Shown here: positions 7,067 to 10,327 of the stretch, one piece after another
How positions within the stretch are numbered: position 1 is the first letter of the stretch
Layout of the letters: each line of letters starts with the position of its first letter
Assembly: GCA_002369055.1 (NCBI GenBank)
Contig: DFEL01000020.1
Location: 1-10,327 of the forward strand
Direction of reading: 5' to 3'
Length of the DNA stretch: 10,327 bases
DNA from: Cyanobacteria bacterium UBA3803
GTDB taxonomy: Bacteria; Cyanobacteriota; Vampirovibrionia; Gastranaerophilales; Gastranaerophilaceae
Made by a program: the position numbers and the translations under genes
Notes under the pieces: generated by a model
What the model was told of the DNA's origin: nothing
What the model saw: the letters and a program-made list of their open reading frames with translations, nothing else
Database searches by the model: none

Positions 7067-8116
7067 ATGGAAAAATACAAAGATTTAAAAAACAATTGTC
7101 TTGCGATAGGCTCATTACCTTATAATAGTGTAGATGAGGCAATGAATATAGTAAGACAATTTTATTATAATATCCCGTTTTGTCCTCAACTGCCAAATTT
7201 ATCAGCAAAAGAAAACATGATTATTCAATATCTTGAAAACATGCCTGGCATAATTTTTCTTGAAAATAAAGTTTTTATTGATAAACAAAAAGAGTCTTTT
7301 TTTGATGAACTTAAAAATTTGGATTTAGCCTTAAAAAACAAATATCATCAAAATATTTACGGATTAACTAACGAATATTCGGAATGTTTTTCAAAGTTTT
7401 TAGAATTAATTACGGAACTAAAGCCCAAATACGCTAAAGTACAAGTTACAGGACCTTTTACATTAGCTATGAACTTAAAAGATAAAAAAGGTCAATCTGC
7501 TTATTATGATAATACATTTAAAATTTCCATTTTAAAAACACTTATATTAAAAGCAATTTGGCAAATCAATCAAATCAAAAAATGTTCGCCTGATACAACA
7601 CCTATTGTTTTTATAGATGAACCCATGCTATCTCATCTTGAAACTTCTACATTTAATGAAACCTCACAAGATGAAATTACAACAATGCTAACGAAATTAT
7701 CCAAAGAAATTCAAAATAGCGGAGCATTAAGTGCTATTCATTGTTGCGGAAAATGCAACTGGTCAATTCCAATGAATGCTGAAGTGAATCTTATAAACTT
7801 TGATGCTTTTTCCTATGCGGAAAATATGAATTTATACATAAGAGAAACAGACCTGTTTTTAAAAAAAGGAGGCAAAATTGTATGGGGAATAGTACCAACA
7901 TTAGATAAAGAAGCACTGATAAATACCAATATTAACGAATTAGAAGAAAAACTTATACGTGCAAAATCTTATTTAACAAATAATGGTATTGATAAAAATT
8001 TACTTGATGAAAATTCACTAATAAGCACCTCTTGCGGTTGCGGCTCTTTAAGTGTAGAATTAGCAGAGAAAGCTTTAAAATTAACCAAAGAATTATCAGA
8101 TAAATTGAAAGGATAA
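7067..8116 (+). CDS. Short MetE-like 'core' methionine synthase / methyltransferase
   Basis: A 349-residue protein matching only the C-terminal, catalytic TIM-barrel half of cobalamin-independent methionine synthase (UROD/MetE superfamily). The full MetE (about 750 residues) has an extra N-terminal half that helps bind polyglutamyl-folate. The opening AIGSLPYNSVDEAM and the FCPQLPNLSAKENM block are typical of these short forms. The likely zinc site is H225 and C227 (HCCGKC), C323 (SCGCGS), and an acidic ligand that I align at D246 in NFDAFSY where MetE has Glu. The carboxylate in FIDEP (about 182-186) matches the MetE substrate region. Known short forms take methyl groups from methyl-corrinoid or corrinoid-protein donors, so that is the inferred donor here. 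It is first in a cluster with cooC-like and folD genes. A corrinoid-specific methyltransferase is the main alternative. Confidence 0.72.
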   Translation: MEKYKDLKNNCLAIGSLPYNSVDEAMNIVRQFYYNIPFCPQLPNLSAKENMIIQYLENMPGIIFLENKVFIDKQKESFFDELKNLDLALKNKYHQNIYGLTNEYSECFSKFLELITELKPKYAKVQVTGPFTLAMNLKDKKGQSAYYDNTFKISILKTLILKAIWQINQIKKCSPDTTPIVFIDEPMLSHLETSTFNETSQDEITTMLTKLSKEIQNSGALSAIHCCGKCNWSIPMNAEVNLINFDAFSYAENMNLYIRETDLFLKKGGKIVWGIVPTLDKEALINTNINELEEKLIRAKSYLTNNGIDKNLLDENSLISTSCGCGSLSVELAEKALKLTKELSDKLKG

Positions 8117-8122
8117 AATTTG
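8109..8122 (+). promoter_or_regulatory. Ribosome site and TTG start of the CooC-like gene
   Basis: AAGGA (8109-8113) lies inside the last codons of the upstream gene, six bases before TTG 8120-8122. TTG is chosen because the nucleotide-binding loop begins at residue 9, as expected for this family. No in-frame ATG lies between the TTG and that loop. Confidence 0.8.
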
Positions 8123-8872
8123 ACAACAACATTAGCAATAACAGGTAAAAGCGGTAGCGGAAAAACAACAATAACAAAAGCCTTTTTAAGAATATTTCAA
8201 GAATATTTTCCGGATAAATCTATTTTACTATTTGATAACGATTTAGCCTCAGAATTAGGTCATAGCTTCGGTAGAGATATAAGAAACACAATTTATGGTA
8301 TAAGAAGCGGCAAACATGAATACAAAACAGGCATTCCGGAAGACATGACAAAACAGGAATACATAGAATGGGCTCTGGAGGATATTGTTGAAACGGTTGA
8401 AGATAATGTTGATATTATTGTATCGTGGTTTGTTGCATCTAAAGATTGCCGTTGCCCTATTACAAAGCAAATGAACGATGCAGTAAAAAAATTTGTTGAA
8501 CAATATGATATAGTTATATTTGACTGTGAATTCGATTTGAAATATTTAAATCAACTTGTTGATGTTGATATAGATACAACAATTATTGTTACAAATCCTA
8601 TTGAAGAATCAATACATCTTGCAAAACGTATTGAAGAATTTTCAGCAAAATATGCAGCCGGAGGACAATTAGGTGTTGTTCTGAATAAAGTTGAAAATAC
8701 CGAAATGACATATATTTTTGACATGCTAAAAAAATACGAATTGGATATTCTTGGGGTTGTACCAACTGATAAAGACTTACAAAAACATTCAATTGAAAGA
8801 GACTCTTTAATTGCACAAGAAGCAATTAAACAATTTTATTTTAGACTAAACTTACCGCAAAAGAGGATATAA
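8120..8872 (+). CDS. CooC-like metallocentre/corrinoid accessory ATPase (MinD/ParA-type P-loop)
   Basis: A 250-residue cytosolic P-loop ATPase of the SIMIBI class. The loop GKSGSGKTT (9-17) is a deviant Walker A with the second lysine K10. LLFDNDLASELG (36-47) corresponds to the Walker A' Asp region, and YDIVIFDCEFDL (129-140) to switch II. C110 and C112 form a CxC as in CooC, where paired cysteines at the dimer interface bind nickel or zinc. CooC proteins mature Ni carbon monoxide dehydrogenase. Relatives help activate CODH/ACS or reduced corrinoid proteins. It starts at TTG, three bases after the upstream stop, and ends in a one-base TAATG overlap with folD, so it is clearly in one operon. 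No CODH gene is in view, so its client is unknown. A generic ParA-like role is less likely given the CxC. Confidence 0.75.
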   Translation: MTTTLAITGKSGSGKTTITKAFLRIFQEYFPDKSILLFDNDLASELGHSFGRDIRNTIYGIRSGKHEYKTGIPEDMTKQEYIEWALEDIVETVEDNVDIIVSWFVASKDCRCPITKQMNDAVKKFVEQYDIVIFDCEFDLKYLNQLVDVDIDTTIIVTNPIEESIHLAKRIEEFSAKYAAGGQLGVVLNKVENTEMTYIFDMLKKYELDILGVVPTDKDLQKHSIERDSLIAQEAIKQFYFRLNLPQKRI

Positions 8873-9717
8873 TGGCTATAATTATTGACGGAAAAAGTGT
8901 TGCTGATAAAATAACAGAACAATTAAAACAAAAACTTTCTCAATTACAAGACAAACCTCATCTTGCAGTTATTCAAATCGGCAATAATGCAGCAAGTACA
9001 ATTTATGTTAATCTAAAGAAGAAAAAAGCCGAAGAAATTGGTATAAAATCGACGGTTATAAATTTAGATGAAAATATAGAAGAAAAAGAATTAATTCGTA
9101 TAATTCAAGAACTTAATAAAGATAATTCCATTCATGCCATACTGGTACAATTACCATTACCAAAACATATAAACGAAAATAAAATTATAAAAACAATATC
9201 CGCCCAAAAAGATGTTGATGGATTTACGGCTCAAAATACAGGTGATTTACTTAACGGAATAAAACCCAAAGCCTATCCATGTACTCCAAAAGGAGTCCTA
9301 AAATTATTAAAAGAATACAATATTGAAATACAGGGTAAGCACGCTGTTATAGTAGGGCGTTCAAACATAGTAGGCAAACCTTTGGCTATAATGCTATTAA
9401 ATGAACACGCAACAGTTACTATTTGCCACTCAAAAACGAAAAATTTACAGGAAATAACAAAGCAAGCTGATATTTTAATTTCTGCCGTAGGCAAAAAAAT
9501 TATCTTTAAGGATATGGTTAAACCCGATTCTGTTGTAATTGATGTCGGAATATTCAAAGATGAAAATGGTAAAACAACAGGTGATGTTGATTTTGAAAAT
9601 GTAAAAGACATTGCAAGTTATATTACTCCTGTCCCTAAGGGAGTTGGTCCAATGACAATAGCATGCCTTATGGAAAACACAATAGAATTATTTAAAAATA
9701 ATAAAAAGCGGGTTTGA
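8872..9717 (+). CDS. folD: Bifunctional methylenetetrahydrofolate dehydrogenase / methenyl-THF cyclohydrolase
   Basis: A 281-residue cytosolic enzyme that interconverts 5,10-methylene-THF, 5,10-methenyl-THF and 10-formyl-THF, using NAD(P)+. The catalytic domain has Y45 and K49 in the SxxYxxxK motif, Q93 in VQLPLP and D116 in KDVDGF. The Rossmann part has GRSNIVGKP (162-170). The C-terminal signature reads TPVPKGVGPMT (252-262), with Lys where Gly is commoner in the family. Its ATG overlaps the cooC-like TAA by one base, and AAGAGGA before it serves as ribosome site. Its last codons and TGA lie within the following terminator hairpin. In this operon it probably supplies the one-carbon branch feeding methyl transfer, purine or formyl pools. 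No fhs or metF is visible in the window. Confidence 0.95.
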   Translation: MAIIIDGKSVADKITEQLKQKLSQLQDKPHLAVIQIGNNAASTIYVNLKKKKAEEIGIKSTVINLDENIEEKELIRIIQELNKDNSIHAILVQLPLPKHINENKIIKTISAQKDVDGFTAQNTGDLLNGIKPKAYPCTPKGVLKLLKEYNIEIQGKHAVIVGRSNIVGKPLAIMLLNEHATVTICHSKTKNLQEITKQADILISAVGKKIIFKDMVKPDSVVIDVGIFKDENGKTTGDVDFENVKDIASYITPVPKGVGPMTIACLMENTIELFKNNKKRV

Positions 9718-9733
9718 AACAAACCCGCTTTTT
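9703..9733. terminator. Two-way terminator overlapping the folD stop codon
   Basis: The segment 9703-9715 (A5, GCGGG, TTT) pairs perfectly with 9721-9733 (AAA, CCCGC, T5) around the loop GAAAC. The folD TGA occupies 9715-9717, so the last four codons form the left arm. On the other strand it can end the coiled-coil gene, whose stop is at 9744. Confidence 0.93.
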
Positions 9734-9743
9734 ACTAAATTTA

Positions 9744-10079
9744 TTAACCTCCGAAGCACCAAAAACTTGTTGCCTCTTTGATACCTTGCTGTGAACCTTT
9801 TTCAAAGTTCTTCATTTCTTCATTAAGAAGTTTTATTTCTGTTTCAATACTATCCGATCTTGCTTCAAGCGTAACTTCTGCAGCATGCCACTCTACATAA
9901 TCATCGGATTGTTTAATAATTTTTAAGGCTTCTTTATCATCACCGGCTTCTGCTTCCATTGAAGCTACCACTTCTGTTGCAGAAGCAAGTGCGTTTGCAA
10001 CTGTGGTTTGCTCATGTTGCAACAAATTTACTTTGTGTCTAAGTTGATCGGCTTCTATTTTTGAATATATTGTATACAT
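9744..10079 (-). CDS. Small coiled-coil protein of unknown function with FWCFGG tail
   Basis: A 111-residue acidic, helical protein beginning MYTIYSKIEADQL. From about residue 6 to 97 it shows heptad-like spacing of hydrophobic residues among Glu, Lys and Ala, suggesting two or three coiled-coil helices separated near AGDD (about 46-49) and KQSDDYVEW (about 56-64). The end turns aromatic and small: SFWCFGG, with the only cysteine. There is no signal peptide or membrane helix. ATG 10079 is chosen because AGGGG (10087-10091 on the + strand) lies seven bases upstream. The in-frame GTG at 10085 would be one base from that site. It is a lone gene, convergent with folD across a shared terminator. 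I do not recognise a family. A surface, appendage or secreted role is conceivable but has no direct support. Confidence 0.75.
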   Translation of the reverse strand: MYTIYSKIEADQLRHKVNLLQHEQTTVANALASATEVVASMEAEAGDDKEALKIIKQSDDYVEWHAAEVTLEARSDSIETEIKLLNEEMKNFEKGSQQGIKEATSFWCFGG

Positions 10080-10109
10080 ACGCACACCCCTTTTTATTGT
10101 GTTACATGG

Positions 10110-10115
10110 ATTATA
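10110..10115 (-). promoter_or_regulatory. Predicted -10 of the coiled-coil gene
   Basis: Read on the minus strand, TATAAT sits 30 bases before the ATG, giving a leader of about 24 bases with AGGGG in it. The hexamer 17 bases upstream (AAAGTT, 10138-10133) does not resemble a -35, so an activator or an alternative sigma factor may be involved. Confidence 0.4.
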
Positions 10116-10144
10116 TCGACATTTCTCAAAAAAACTTTAGGGTA

Positions 10145-10163
10145 TTGTTACAATTGTTTACAA
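10145..10163. repeat. Two adjacent TTGT...ACAA dyads
   Basis: TTGTTACAA (10145-10153) is a dyad of 4-base arms around one T. TTGTTTACAA (10154-10163) is the same arms around TT, directly abutting. They lie just upstream of the coiled-coil gene's promoter and could be an operator, or simply chance in AT-rich DNA. Confidence 0.4.
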
Positions 10164-10252
10164 ATTTATTATATTTTACTTTATCCAATTAAGTATCTTG
10201 TTTTTGAATACAAAAAGTTCAGGAAAGAGATTTTAAAGTTAATTGAGCAAAT

Positions 10253-10267
10253 TTGTACTTAGTACAA
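10253..10267. repeat. 15-bp palindrome TTGTACT-T-AGTACAA
   Basis: Arms of seven bases pair perfectly around one central T. There is no T-run after it, so it is not a terminator. It ends 16 bases before the -35 of the predicted promoter at 10284 and shares TTGT/ACAA ends with the dyads at 10145-10163. This suggests a binding site for a dimeric regulator. Confidence 0.5.
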
Positions 10268-10283
10268 GCAAAACAGTCCACAC

Positions 10284-10312
10284 TTGAAAGAAATCCGAAA
10301 TACAGATTTAAT
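10284..10312 (+). promoter_or_regulatory. Predicted promoter reading out of the window
   Basis: TTGAAA (10284-10289) and TTTAAT (10307-10312) are spaced exactly 17 bases apart, each matching the consensus at 5 of 6 positions. No coding frame starts before the window ends, so the target gene lies downstream. Confidence 0.5.
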
Positions 10313-10327
10313 ATTAAAAATTTTGTC

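Larger units (their letters stand above)
10086..10327. other. Non-coding right-end region
   Basis: Stops are dense on the + strand, and no start with a ribosome site is visible on either strand. The only sizeable open stretch is 35 codons on the minus strand entering from the edge. The region holds the coiled-coil gene's promoter, the TTGT/ACAA dyads, the palindrome and the outward promoter listed separately. Confidence 0.6.

Noticed and set aside
10080..10085. GTG start two codons upstream for the coiled-coil protein
   Set aside because: It would be one base from AGGGG, while ATG 10079 has ideal seven-base spacing.
10253..10267. Cyanobacterial-type LexA box
   Set aside because: GTAC-TTA-GTAC has a three-base centre, whereas that box needs four bases between half sites.
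10219..10326. 35-codon open stretch on the minus strand entering from the window edge
   Set aside because: It has no recognisable protein pattern and no terminator after its stop, and it would run through the palindrome and promoter. It is most likely chance, but a gene end cannot be fully excluded.
1..10327. CRISPR arrays, insertion sequences, tRNA genes or riboswitches
   Set aside because: I saw no regularly spaced repeats, terminal inverted repeats with a transposase, cloverleaf-like sequences or known aptamer landmarks upstream of the metabolic genes.

Overview
This is a low-GC bacterial window (roughly 30% G+C by eye) that uses the standard genetic code. It is compact chromosomal housekeeping DNA, with short intergenic gaps and strong intrinsic terminators. 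No insertion sequence, phage gene, CRISPR array, tRNA or rRNA is recognisable. The gene mix is a zinc-type L31, a CHASE2-GGDEF cyclase, a Dgt-type HD hydrolase, an RlmD-type methyltransferase, L9 and an anaerobe-style one-carbon cluster. Together with the AT-rich codon use, it would fit an anaerobic non-photosynthetic relative of the cyanobacteria (Gastranaerophilales / Melainabacteria) or another low-GC anaerobe. That placement is my impression from protein style, not a database result.

Layout. Bases 1-185 hold the 3' end of an unidentified membrane-anchored protein (+). It meets rpmE (-) at a two-way terminator. A 56-codon ORF (643-813) and a four-TM CHASE2-GGDEF diguanylate cyclase (831-2690) follow on the + strand. 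The cyclase converges on a dGTPase-like HD hydrolase (2750-3769, -) across a 19-bp two-way terminator. The hydrolase is divergent from a PLP aminotransferase, and the two predicted promoters overlap. The aminotransferase overlaps a 23S rRNA m5U methyltransferase by one base (TAATG). rplI follows with its own predicted promoter and a terminator ending at 7050.

From 7067 to 9717 lies the most interesting unit, three tightly packed genes. They are a short MetE-like 'core' methionine synthase/methyltransferase without the MetE N-terminal half, a CooC-like deviant-Walker ATPase that keeps the CxC metal motif and starts at TTG, and folD. The folD stop codon lies inside its own terminator hairpin. 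The combination suggests tetrahydrofolate-linked methyl-group metabolism in which a metallo- or corrinoid protein may be serviced by the CooC-like ATPase. No CODH/ACS or corrinoid protein gene is visible here.

The right end has a small coiled-coil protein of unknown function on the minus strand (9744-10079) with an aromatic/Cys tail, FWCFGG. Upstream of it lies about 250 bp of non-coding DNA with several TTGT...ACAA dyads, a 15-bp palindrome and a good sigma-70-type promoter reading out of the window.
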